A stretch of 42,708 bases of DNA from an uncultured bacterium (GTDB lineage: Bacteria; Bacillota; Clostridia; Oscillospirales; Acutalibacteraceae). The notes beneath the pieces are model-generated. The model did no database searches. It worked only from the letters and a program-made list of their open reading frames with translations, and was not told the origin of the DNA. The position numbers were made by a program, and so were the translations under genes. The stretch is from the NCBI GenBank assembly GCA_905215105.1, contig CAJMOI010000003.1, forward strand, positions 1 to 42,708. The letters run 5' to 3'. The stretch's first letter is position 1, and every line of letters begins with the position of its first letter. Of this stretch, positions 16,211 through 23,936 are shown one piece after another.

Positions 16211-16240
16211 ATTATAATCGGATAATTTGTTTAAATCAAG
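16211..16240 (-). promoter_or_regulatory. ptsI: ptsI promoter with a TreR-like half-site
   Basis: On the minus strand, TTGATT (16239-16234), a 17-nt spacer and TATAAT (16216-16211) form a promoter. Overlapping the -35 side, the plus strand reads TTGTTTAAATCAAG (16227-16240), close to the tre operator core TTGTTTAAACAAG with one added base. Confidence 0.6.
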
Positions 16241-16256
16241 AGCATTTTTCTATAGC

Positions 16257-17912
16257 TTAATGCACAAACACCCGGGTTTCAAAAGGCCGGAGCGCCATGG
16301 TCAGGGGCGACTGGGTTTCCTCATAATTTCCCAGCAGCAGACGGCTGTTTTCGGGAAGAATTTCCCCGGGAAATGGAACTTCATGGCGGGCAAAGCTGCA
16401 AATCACCGTCAGGGTGGTGCCCTCATACTCCCGGCGATAGGCGAACAGGTCGGGGTGTTCTTCCAGCAGGGGAGTATAACTGCCCTCGGAAATCACGTCC
16501 CACTCTTTCCGCAGGGCGATGAGCTTCCGGTAATAGTCGAATACGGAGTCCCGGGAAGCGCGGTCGGCTTCCGCGTTGATTTCCCCGTAGTTTTTCTGGA
16601 CGGACAGCCAGGGGGTTCCGGAGGAGAAACCGGCGTTTTCGGAACCGTCCCACTGCATGGGGGTGCGGGAGTTGTCCCGGGAGCGCTGGCGCAGAATTTC
16701 ATAGACCTGCTCTTCGCCCACGCCCTGTTCTTTCAAAATCTCGAAATAGTTCAGGCTCTCCACGTCCTGATACTGGTGAATGTCCGTATATCCGGCGTTG
16801 GTCATGCCGATTTCCTCACCCTGATAGATGTAGGGCGTGCCCCGCATCATGTGAATGAGGGTGGCCAGCATTTTGGCGGAAACCTTCCGGTATTCCCCAT
16901 CATCTCCGAACCGGGACACCACCCGGGGCTGGTCGTGGTTGCACCAGAACAGGGCATTCCAGCCGCCGCCCTGCTCCATGCCGGTCTGCCAGGTGTTCAG
17001 CACCTGTTTCAGCCCCGGCAGCGGGGAAAAACCGGCTTCCGGCAGCGCCCATTTATTCTGGTTGGGATAGTCCACCTTCAGGTGGTGGAAGCTGAAGCAC
17101 ATGGACAGCTCGCCCTCTTCCGGGTTGGAATAGCGCACGCAGTTGTCCAGGGTAGTGGAGGACATTTCGCCCACTGTCACCATACCGGCTTCATTCAGGC
17201 CGGCCTCCCGGCACAGCTCCTGCAAGTACTGATGGACCCGGGGGCCGTCGGTGTAAAACCGCCGTCCGTCGCCGGTGTTGTCATCCTCGAACACGTCGGG
17301 CTTGGAAATCAGGTTCACCACGTCGAACCGGAAGCCGCTGACGCCTTTTTTCATCCAGAACCGGAGCACGTCGGCCAGTTCTGCCCGGACTTCCGGATTT
17401 TCCCAGTTCAGGTCAGCCTGAGTCCGGTCGAACAGGTGCAGGTAGTATTCCCCCCACTGGGGAACGTATGCCCAGGCGTTTCCGCCGAACTTGGAGACCC
17501 AGTTGGTGGGAGCGCTGCCGTCCTCTTTGCCGGGGCGGTGAATGTAGTAGTCCCGGTAACGGGGATCCCCGGCCAGCGCCTTCTGGAACCACTCATGCTC
17601 GGTGGAGGTGTGGTTGAATACCATGTCCAGCATCAGGCCGATGCCCCGTTCCTTTGCGGCAGCAGCCAGCGCGTCAAAATCCTCCATGGTGCCATACCGG
17701 GGGTCAATGGCCCGGTAATCGGCCACGTCATAGCCGTTGTCGTTCTGGGGAGAGATGAAAAACGGGGTCAGCCAGAGATAATCCACCCCCAGCTCTTTCA
17801 GGTAATCCAGACGGCGGATCACGCCCCGAAGGTCGCCGGTGCCGCTGCCGGTGGTGTCCTGAAAGGATTTGGGATAGATCTGATAGACGACGCTTTTATG
17901 AAATTCCTTCAC
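16257..17912 (-). CDS. treC: Trehalose-6-phosphate hydrolase (GH13 phosphotrehalase)
   Basis: This 551-residue cytoplasmic glycosidase splits trehalose-6-phosphate into glucose and glucose-6-phosphate. GH13 motifs are all present: DMVFNHTS (96-103), GFRFDVVNL with nucleophile Asp197, TVGEMSS with acid/base Glu249, and NHDQPR with Asp327. The start is a GTG at 17912 with AAAGGAGG eight bases upstream; longer in-frame versions run into a repeat. It is downstream of the trehalose EIIBC gene and separated from it by a repetitive element. Substrate is inferred from this context and from length; oligo-1,6-glucosidases look similar. Confidence 0.9.
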   Translation of the reverse strand: MKEFHKSVVYQIYPKSFQDTTGSGTGDLRGVIRRLDYLKELGVDYLWLTPFFISPQNDNGYDVADYRAIDPRYGTMEDFDALAAAAKERGIGLMLDMVFNHTSTEHEWFQKALAGDPRYRDYYIHRPGKEDGSAPTNWVSKFGGNAWAYVPQWGEYYLHLFDRTQADLNWENPEVRAELADVLRFWMKKGVSGFRFDVVNLISKPDVFEDDNTGDGRRFYTDGPRVHQYLQELCREAGLNEAGMVTVGEMSSTTLDNCVRYSNPEEGELSMCFSFHHLKVDYPNQNKWALPEAGFSPLPGLKQVLNTWQTGMEQGGGWNALFWCNHDQPRVVSRFGDDGEYRKVSAKMLATLIHMMRGTPYIYQGEEIGMTNAGYTDIHQYQDVESLNYFEILKEQGVGEEQVYEILRQRSRDNSRTPMQWDGSENAGFSSGTPWLSVQKNYGEINAEADRASRDSVFDYYRKLIALRKEWDVISEGSYTPLLEEHPDLFAYRREYEGTTLTVICSFARHEVPFPGEILPENSRLLLGNYEETQSPLTMALRPFETRVFVH

Positions 17913-17975
17913 GGAAAAGACCTCCTTTGATGGGAAATGCGTGGGAATGGAGCCGGTTTCCCGGTTCTTTCTGAT

Positions 17976-18056
17976 AGAAACTCCCTCAGTCTGCTTCGCA
18001 GACAGCTCCCTCACAGAGGGAGCCTGTGCCAGCGGCACATGTCAGCGCAGCAGAGA
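17976..18056. repeat. Triple-hairpin dispersed repeat between treB and treC
   Basis: Three perfect stem-loops lie in a row: GTCTGC-TTC-GCAGAC (17989-18003), GCTCCCTC-ACA-GAGGGAGC (18005-18023) and TGTGCC-AGC-GGCACA (18025-18039). I remember very similar CTCCCTCAGTCTGC elements as abundant in Faecalibacterium-like genomes. As it sits inside an operon, it could alter the treB:treC expression ratio. Confidence 0.6.
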
Positions 18057-18080
18057 AAATTCTTGGTTCATAAACCCGGC

Positions 18081-19508
18081 TCAGCTCTTATTTCCGAACT
18101 TTTTCAGGCCGGTGCGGGACAGCAGGAAACAGACCGGAATGGGCACAATCAGCGCAATGAGCATGGCGATGGCGAACATGGGGATACTGCCCAGCTGCAT
18201 GGAAAGGATGCCCGGCAGACCGCCGACGCCCACACCGGCAGCCATGCAGTTGAAGCTCATGGAGAACAGGCCGGCAATACCGGAGCCGATCATGGCGGAG
18301 ATAAAGGGATAAAAATACTTCATGTTGATGCCGAAAATAGCGGGTTCCGTTACGCCCAGATAAGCGGAGATCACAGCGGGCACTGCAACCTGTGCGTCTT
18401 TTTCATTGCGGCGGTTCTGGAGGAAATAAGCCAGACAGGCGGAACCCTGGGCAATGTTTGCCAGTACCAGAATGGGCCACATATAGGTGCCGCCGATGCT
18501 GCCCACCAGCTGCAAATCCACTGCCAGCATGGTGTGATGCAGGCCGGTAATCACCAGCACGGGATAAATCAGGCCATACAGGCCGCCCACCAGCCAGCCC
18601 AGCGGGGACTCAAAACCGGCTTTCACCACGAAGGTGATGGCTTCACCGATTTTCCAGCCGATGGGTCCCAGCACGGCATGAGCCAGGAAAACAGTGGGAA
18701 GGACGGAGCACAGGGGAACAATAATCATCTGGATGGACTGGGGGCTGTGCTTTTTGAAGAAACGCTCCAGATAGACCAGCGTAAAGCCCACCAGAATGGC
18801 CGGGATAATCTGGGACTGATAGCCGATGCGCTCAATCTGGAACAGGCCGAAATCCCAATAGGGGATGCTCTCGGCGGTGCCCACGGAATAGGCGTTGATC
18901 AGCTGGGGCGATACCAGCGTCAGGCCGGTAACAATGCCCAGAATGGGGGTGGTGCCCATTTTCTTGGTAATGCTCCACACGATGCCCACAGGCAGCATGT
19001 GCAGCGCCGCTTCACAGATGACCCACAGAAAATCGTAAATGCCCTGACACCAGGAATACATGTCGCACAGGCTCCTGGTGCCGCCGTCAAACATCTTGAT
19101 GTCGCCCAGCACGCTGCGGAAGCCCAGCAGCAGGCCGCCCACGATAATAGCGGGAATCAGCGGTGCGAAAATTTCCGCCAGATTGGTGACGGCTCTTTGC
19201 AGGGGGTTCTGGTTCTGTTTGGCAGCCGCTTTCACGTCGTCCTTGGTGGCTGCGGTTTCAAAGCCCGCAATCTCTGCCAGTTCCTTGTAATAGGTGGAAA
19301 CGTCGTTGCCAATGACGATCTGGAACTGTCCTGCCTGGGTAAAGCTGCCCTTGACAGTGGGCAAAGCCTCGATTTCCTTGACCTGTGCTTTGTCCGGATC
19401 TTTCAGCACCAGCCGAAGACGGGTCATGCAGTGTGTGGCCGCGGAGATGTTTTCTTTTCCGCCCAGCAGCTCCAGCAGCCGGGGCACTTCGTTTGTGTAC
19501 TTGCCCAT
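18081..19508 (-). CDS. treB: PTS trehalose-specific EIIBC component
   Basis: This 475-residue membrane permease imports trehalose and phosphorylates it. The IIB domain (1-85) carries the phosphocysteine Cys27 in ATHCMTRLRLVL. The IIC domain follows from about 110 with the pattern FAPLIPAIIVGGLLLG and many membrane segments. There is no IIA domain, as is usual for TreB, so IIA-Glc (13908) is needed. The start at 19508 has GGGAG upstream and directly follows the operator/promoter region. Trehalose specificity is inferred from the adjacent phosphotrehalase and TreR-type regulator. Confidence 0.92.
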   Translation of the reverse strand: MGKYTNEVPRLLELLGGKENISAATHCMTRLRLVLKDPDKAQVKEIEALPTVKGSFTQAGQFQIVIGNDVSTYYKELAEIAGFETAATKDDVKAAAKQNQNPLQRAVTNLAEIFAPLIPAIIVGGLLLGFRSVLGDIKMFDGGTRSLCDMYSWCQGIYDFLWVICEAALHMLPVGIVWSITKKMGTTPILGIVTGLTLVSPQLINAYSVGTAESIPYWDFGLFQIERIGYQSQIIPAILVGFTLVYLERFFKKHSPQSIQMIIVPLCSVLPTVFLAHAVLGPIGWKIGEAITFVVKAGFESPLGWLVGGLYGLIYPVLVITGLHHTMLAVDLQLVGSIGGTYMWPILVLANIAQGSACLAYFLQNRRNEKDAQVAVPAVISAYLGVTEPAIFGINMKYFYPFISAMIGSGIAGLFSMSFNCMAAGVGVGGLPGILSMQLGSIPMFAIAMLIALIVPIPVCFLLSRTGLKKFGNKS

Positions 19509-19541
19509 GATGAATTCTCCCTTCTGAAATACAAATTCCCC

Positions 19542-19599
19542 AACTTGTTTAAACAAGTTTTTCTGGTTTCATTATAGTCTTGTTTAAACAAGTTGTCAA
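19542..19599 (-). promoter_or_regulatory. tre promoter with two palindromic operators
   Basis: On the minus strand, consensus TTGACA (19599-19594), a 17-nt spacer and consensus TATAAT (19576-19571) drive treB-treC. The spacer is almost filled by the perfect palindrome CTTGTTTAAACAAG (19579-19592). A second, 18-bp perfect palindrome AACTTGTTTAAACAAGTT (19542-19559) lies downstream of the start site. The centres are 35 bp apart. This is a textbook arrangement for repression by the dimeric GntR-family protein encoded at 19727. Confidence 0.85.
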
Positions 19600-19621
19600 T
19601 GAACTTTTGCCATAAAAATCG

Positions 19622-19668
19622 AAAAGCCGCTGTTTTTGGCTGGATGCTTAAAAAACAACGGCTTTTTT
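19622..19668. terminator. Terminator of treR, possibly bidirectional
   Basis: An AT-flanked stem (AAAGCCG.TGTTTTT with AAAAACA.CGGCTTT) with T runs on both strands lies between treR and the tre promoter. Confidence 0.65.
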
Positions 19669-19726
19669 GTGAATGTTGATAAGGTTTTTTTGCTTTGTGT
19701 AAAGAGAACCTCCGGATTTCACAATA

Positions 19727-20464
19727 TCACAGAGAGCTGTTTCCATGGCTGCGCTGGGCCTGGTCATAGAAAACAAAGTGGTCGGGACGGTGGCGGGAAC
19801 GGGTGTATTCAAAGATCACTCCGTCGCTGTTATAGGTGGTATTGGACACCACGGCCACACAGTTCATGTCCCCCAGATCCAGATACCGCTCATCCAGCTG
19901 GGTGGTGCGCTCCACCGTGACCATTCGGGTGGTGCTGGAAATGGTGACACCCAGTTTTTTCTCCACATATTCATAGATGGATTCCTCGGCGATTTCCGGC
20001 GTCAGGCCGGGCACCACATCTTTCCGGAAATAGTTGTGGTCGATAATCAGCGCCATGCCGTCCAGATAGCGGACGCGCTGGATATAATAGATTTCCGTGC
20101 CCACCGCAAAGGGCGTCCGGTCGGCAATATGGCCGTCTACCAGCAGCTCGGTGAACAGCACCACCCGGGTGTGCACCTCCTGATGGTTCCGCAGGGAAGC
20201 CTCCTTGAAGGACTCGATTTTTCCCAGGGAATACTGGGACTGGGGACGGGGCTGGTAGATGACCCGCACGCCCTTTCCATGGAGAGGCTGCACATACCCC
20301 TGTGCGGTCAGATCGGCAATGGCCCGGCGCACGGTATTCCGGGAGCACTCATATTCCTCGATGAGGCGGAACTCCGAGGGGAGAAACTCCTGCACCGGAT
20401 ATTCCCCGGATTCGATTTTCTGCCGCAAATCCCGATAAATTCGGTCATATTTCAATTTTGCCAT
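19727..20464 (-). CDS. treR: TreR-type GntR-family repressor
   Basis: This 245-residue regulator has an N-terminal winged helix (1-70), with LPSEFRLIEEYECSRNTVRRAIADLTAQGYV typical of the HutC/TreR branch, and a C-terminal UTRA ligand-binding domain from about 85 to 240. TreR proteins release DNA on binding trehalose-6-phosphate. AAAGGAG lies eight bases before the ATG. It is transcribed in the same direction as, and just upstream of, the treB-treC unit, but is separated from it by a terminator and the operator-bearing promoter. Confidence 0.9.
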   Translation of the reverse strand: MAKLKYDRIYRDLRQKIESGEYPVQEFLPSEFRLIEEYECSRNTVRRAIADLTAQGYVQPLHGKGVRVIYQPRPQSQYSLGKIESFKEASLRNHQEVHTRVVLFTELLVDGHIADRTPFAVGTEIYYIQRVRYLDGMALIIDHNYFRKDVVPGLTPEIAEESIYEYVEKKLGVTISSTTRMVTVERTTQLDERYLDLGDMNCVAVVSNTTYNSDGVIFEYTRSRHRPDHFVFYDQAQRSHGNSSL

Positions 20465-20751
20465 TTTGGGAACTCCTTTATTGTCAAATCAGGTTGTTCT
20501 TATTGATATAACAAGTATAAAAAAAGTTTCCGAAAAAGTAAATGGATAAATTCTGAACATTTTCCCACAGCCGCAAATCTCCGATTCCCGCCCAATAATT
20601 CATGTTTTTTCCATATCAGAATTATTTCAACATACAGATAGGATATAATTCATTAGATACTGTCGAATCCGCAAAAAACGGGTTTGGTTTGTTGTGCCCA
20701 AATGAAAAAACAAGTGTGTGTCATGTCATTGAATTGGAGGAGATGAACGCA

Positions 20752-21888
20752 GTGAAAGATTCCCAAGACCGCAAGCTGCAAACACCCGGCGGAACCCCGC
20801 GCCGTTCCAAAAAGCGCCTGGCGGTGAACATCACCGTTTCGGTTCTCAGTGTTCTGTTGATTCTGGCCGGCACGGCAGCGCTGTATGCCAACTCCCTGCT
20901 GTCCAAGTATTCCTATGTTGAAGAGGAACCCGGCGTTTCCAAAGCCCCCATCGGCAGCGTGAACACCCCAACCGAGGAACTTCCGGACCCGGAAAAGGTG
21001 GACGGTCTGTACCACGATGACATGGTCACCAATATCCTGCTGCTGGGCGTGGACGATTACACTCCCAATGACCCGGGCCGCAGCGACTCCATGCTGATGG
21101 TGTCTCTGGACCGCCGTCACGAAAAGCTGAAGCTGACCTCCTTCATGCGGGACACCTTCGTGTCCATTCCCGGTTATAACTATTACAAGCTGAACACCGG
21201 TTACTTCCTCGGCGGCGCACCCCTTCAGATCAAGACCATCGAGAAGAACTTCCAGGTGGACATTGACCGGTATATTATCATTGACTTTGAGGCCTTCCCC
21301 CACATCATCGACGCACTGGGCGGCATTACCGTCACCCTGAGCGCAGGGGAAGCCGAGGAAATGAACCGCAAGTCCGGCGAGACCGGCGCAGTGGAAGGCG
21401 TCAACAAACTGAGCGGCGCCCAGGCCCGGTATTATTCCCGAATCCGCAACTGCAAATACACGGACCCGGACACCGGCAATGTGTACTATGATGACTATGG
21501 CCGCATTCGCCGTCAGCAGCGGGTAATGGATATTCTCATTGAGAACTTTAAGGACGTGGATGCCAGCAAGATTCTGGCTCTGGCCAACGAAATCGTTCCC
21601 TATCTGGTGAGCAACATCAGCCCCGACGAAATGCTGACGCTGGCCACCGACGCTCTGACCTATATGAGCTATCCCATGGAAACCTGCCAGATGCCCAACA
21701 ACGAGCTGCACTATGGCGAAACCCTGTACCCGGAATACATCAAAGGACCATACAGCGTACTGATTCCCGACACGCTGGAGGACAACGCCCTGTATCTGAA
21801 CCGGTTCATTTATGAGGATTCCTTCCCGGAGCTGGCAGAATTCAAACTGCCCAGCGAAAAGGCGGACACCTCTTCTGAAACCGAATAA
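20752..21888 (+). CDS. LytR-CpsA-Psr (LCP) family wall-polymer ligase
   Basis: This 378-residue membrane-anchored protein attaches undecaprenyl-linked glycopolymers to peptidoglycan. It has a short basic cytoplasmic tail, one membrane segment (about 23-46) and an extracellular LCP domain from about 92 (TNILLLGVDDY, GRSDSMLMVSLD, TSFMRDTFVSIPGY, YYSRIRN, RQQRVMD). The conserved Asp and Arg residues that hold the pyrophosphate are visible. I chose the GTG at 20752 because GGAGGAG is nine bases upstream; an ATG nine bases earlier abuts that site. It is monocistronic with a strong terminator. With the dlt-like operon it suggests an actively decorated cell wall. Confidence 0.92.
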   Translation: MKDSQDRKLQTPGGTPRRSKKRLAVNITVSVLSVLLILAGTAALYANSLLSKYSYVEEEPGVSKAPIGSVNTPTEELPDPEKVDGLYHDDMVTNILLLGVDDYTPNDPGRSDSMLMVSLDRRHEKLKLTSFMRDTFVSIPGYNYYKLNTGYFLGGAPLQIKTIEKNFQVDIDRYIIIDFEAFPHIIDALGGITVTLSAGEAEEMNRKSGETGAVEGVNKLSGAQARYYSRIRNCKYTDPDTGNVYYDDYGRIRRQQRVMDILIENFKDVDASKILALANEIVPYLVSNISPDEMLTLATDALTYMSYPMETCQMPNNELHYGETLYPEYIKGPYSVLIPDTLEDNALYLNRFIYEDSFPELAEFKLPSEKADTSSETE

Positions 21889-21906
21889 ATTTCCGTCAAA
21901 TTACAG

Positions 21907-21940
21907 ACGGCCCGGAGAGCATTTCTCCGGGCCGTTTTTT
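21907..21940 (+). terminator. Terminator of the LCP gene
   Basis: A perfect 12-bp stem (21907-21918 with 21924-21935) is followed by TTTTTT. Confidence 0.9.
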
Positions 21941-22047
21941 CTTCTCCGAAAATTCACAAATTATTAAAACTGTTTCTCATAAAACAGGTTATCATAAGAT
22001 ATAGTTTTTAAAACCAGATGATAATTTGTCGAAAAGGAGATAGAACC

Positions 22048-22740
22048 ATGGGACTGCTGCACAGAATTCAGATGTACGGCGACTCCATCCTGAAGGGTGT
22101 GGAGCTGGACACCGCAAACCGGTATATTGTTCCAAGAGAAAACAGCTGGCAGTTTTTAGAAGAGGAATACCCGCTGGCCATTGTCAACCGGGCAAAATTC
22201 GGCTGTACCGTGACCAAAGGGCTGGAACAGCTCCGCCGGGCCGCGGACAAAGGGCTGTCCTGTGAAGCGGTGGTGCTGGAATACGGCGGCAACGACTGCG
22301 ACTATCGCTGGCCGGAAATCTCCGCCAACCCTGCGGGTCTCCATGAGCCCAACACCCCCCTGCCGGAATTTATCCGGTGCTGCCGGGAAATGATTTCCAT
22401 TTTGCGGGAAAACCGGGTCATGCCCATTGTCATGAGTCTGCCGCCCATTGATGCCCAGCGGTATTTTGACTGGTTCTGCCGGGACGGGCTGGACCGTCAG
22501 GCCATTCTGGAATGGCTGGGCGGGGATGTCCAGACCATTTACCGCCATCAGGAGATGTACTCCTCGGCTCTGTGCCGGGTCGCGCTGGAAGAAAGGGTCC
22601 CACTGGTGGACGTGCGCACGCCGTTTTTACAGGCGAAAAACTGCCGGGACCTGCTGTGTGCCGACGGCATTCACCCCAACCGGGAAGGCCATCGGCTGAT
22701 GGGGCAGGTGTTCGCGGACTTTGTGGCGGTTCATGCCTGA
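22048..22740 (+). CDS. SGNH/GDSL-family hydrolase
   Basis: This 230-residue protein has no signal peptide and is presumably a cytoplasmic esterase or lipase-like hydrolase. The four SGNH blocks are clear: YGDSILKG with nucleophile Ser13, the Gly in block II near FGCTV, YGGNDCD with Asn82, and DGIHPN with Asp206 and His209. The start at 22048 has AAAGGAG eight bases upstream. It converges on the amidohydrolase gene with only five bases between the stop codons and no obvious terminator. The substrate is unknown; acetylated sugars are a common target of this branch. Confidence 0.85.
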   Translation: MGLLHRIQMYGDSILKGVELDTANRYIVPRENSWQFLEEEYPLAIVNRAKFGCTVTKGLEQLRRAADKGLSCEAVVLEYGGNDCDYRWPEISANPAGLHEPNTPLPEFIRCCREMISILRENRVMPIVMSLPPIDAQRYFDWFCRDGLDRQAILEWLGGDVQTIYRHQEMYSSALCRVALEERVPLVDVRTPFLQAKNCRDLLCADGIHPNREGHRLMGQVFADFVAVHA

Positions 22741-22745
22741 ACCAC

Positions 22746-23534
22746 TCAGGCTTCCCCCAGAATCCGCCGGGCGTTACCGTGGAAGATCAGGTCGTATTCC
22801 TCCAGGGAAAGCCCCAGAGACAGCAGCTGGTCAATCTCGGTTTTGTGGTCCCACATGGGGAAATCGTCTCCGAACACGATTCGTTCCGCGCCATAGGCCC
22901 GGATGATTTCTTTGGTGCGGACTTTCCCCAAAAAGGAAAAGGAGCTGGAGGTATCCAGCCAGCACCGCCGCTGGAGCAGGAATTCCATGGCCAGATCCCA
23001 CAGGGACCAGCCGCCGAAGTGGGCGGCGATAACTTCCAGCCGGGGAAATTCGTCCAGCACATGGGCCAGCCGGCTGGGGTGGGAATAGTCATACCGGTAG
23101 TCGCCGCAGTGAATGAGAATGGGCGCTCTTCCCTGCAAAGCGTCATAGATGGGGAACATGGCCGGGTCGTCCATGTGGAACCGCTGGACGTCCGGGTGAA
23201 TCTTGATGCCTTTGAGCCCCATGGACAGGCAGCGCTCCACTTCCTCCACCGGGGATTCCAGCCCGGGATGAATGGTGCCGAAGCCGATGAGCCGGCAGGG
23301 ATACTCTTCACAGGTTTGCCGGATAAAATTGTTGATGCTCACCACCTGTTGGGAAGTGGTAGCAACGGACTGCACCAGAAACCGGTCCACTCCGGCCCGG
23401 CTTCCGGCTTCAAAAAGGGCCTCCACGCTGCCCACGGTCTGCATGGGAATGGTGTAGAATTCCCCCACGCTGTGAGAGGCCTTTTCCGCGATTTTATTGG
23501 GGTAAATGTGGGCGTGCATATCGATGATCTCCAT
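22746..23534 (-). CDS. Amidohydrolase-family (amidohydrolase 2 / ACMSD-like) metal-dependent protein
   Basis: This 262-residue TIM-barrel protein carries the metal motif MHAHIYP (His7, His9). Further candidate ligands are in HCGDYRYDYSHPS and AAHFGGW, and an Asp in FGDDFPMWDH occupies the place of the general base. The family includes decarboxylases such as ACMSD and various hydrolases, so the reaction cannot be named. The start at 23534 has AAGGAAGG upstream; a longer in-frame version runs 41 residues into low-quality sequence. It is transcribed alone and is divergent from a small broken membrane-protein gene. Confidence 0.82.
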   Translation of the reverse strand: MEIIDMHAHIYPNKIAEKASHSVGEFYTIPMQTVGSVEALFEAGSRAGVDRFLVQSVATTSQQVVSINNFIRQTCEEYPCRLIGFGTIHPGLESPVEEVERCLSMGLKGIKIHPDVQRFHMDDPAMFPIYDALQGRAPILIHCGDYRYDYSHPSRLAHVLDEFPRLEVIAAHFGGWSLWDLAMEFLLQRRCWLDTSSSFSFLGKVRTKEIIRAYGAERIVFGDDFPMWDHKTEIDQLLSLGLSLEEYDLIFHGNARRILGEA

Positions 23535-23587
23535 GGGACATTCCTTCCTTTCTGAACTTGTAAGGGGGCATTTCCCTGTTTCCGTCT

Positions 23588-23877
23588 TTGAAAAAGCTGA
23601 AAGGGTTTTTCGCGGTCGTGTCCGTTGTCTGTGTGTGCGTTTCCTGTGTGGGGGCATTCTCCTGTCACAGGAGTCCTTCTATTTTCAGAGCAGCAATGCT
23701 TACCCGGCGTTTTTTATCTGCTGGGCAGCGGTCATTCTGCTGCCGGTGCTGTCTATCGGCATCACCATTGTCCTTTTCTGTCTGGACAGGGAACTGTCCG
23801 CTGAAAGCTGCGCCGTCAGCCGCCGGATCAGCGAACTGGAAACCCGTCTGGAAAAGCTGACCCGCCTTTCCCGATAA
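23588..23877 (+). pseudogene. Small membrane protein gene, apparently frameshifted
   Basis: One frame gives a plausible N-terminus from a TTG at 23588 (MKKLKGFFAVVSVVCVCV, a hydrophobic segment). Another frame gives a second hydrophobic segment (CWAAVILLPVLSIGITIVLF) and a charged helical tail (SRRISELETRLEKLTRLSR) ending at the TAA 23875-23877. Joining the frames near the G run at about 23650 would give one small two-segment membrane protein with a C-terminal coiled coil. A strong plus-strand terminator follows 15 bp later, which supports a real plus-strand unit. The shift could be a mutation or a sequencing error. Confidence 0.4.
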
Positions 23878-23891
23878 TGCTCCGAGCCGTT

Positions 23892-23936
23892 CCCCGGCAG
23901 TTTCCCCTTTTGCGGGAAATGGGCCGGGGCTTTTTT
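23892..23936 (+). terminator. Plus-strand terminator
   Basis: A long stem (CCCCGGC..TTTCCC with GGGAAA..GCCGGGG, 23892-23929) is followed by TTTTTT. It also overlaps the ClC stop codon on the other strand. Confidence 0.7.

Noticed and set aside
16257..18038. Longer phosphotrehalase starting near 18038
   Set aside because: The extra N-terminus is translated repeat sequence, and family similarity and the ribosome site place the start at 17912.
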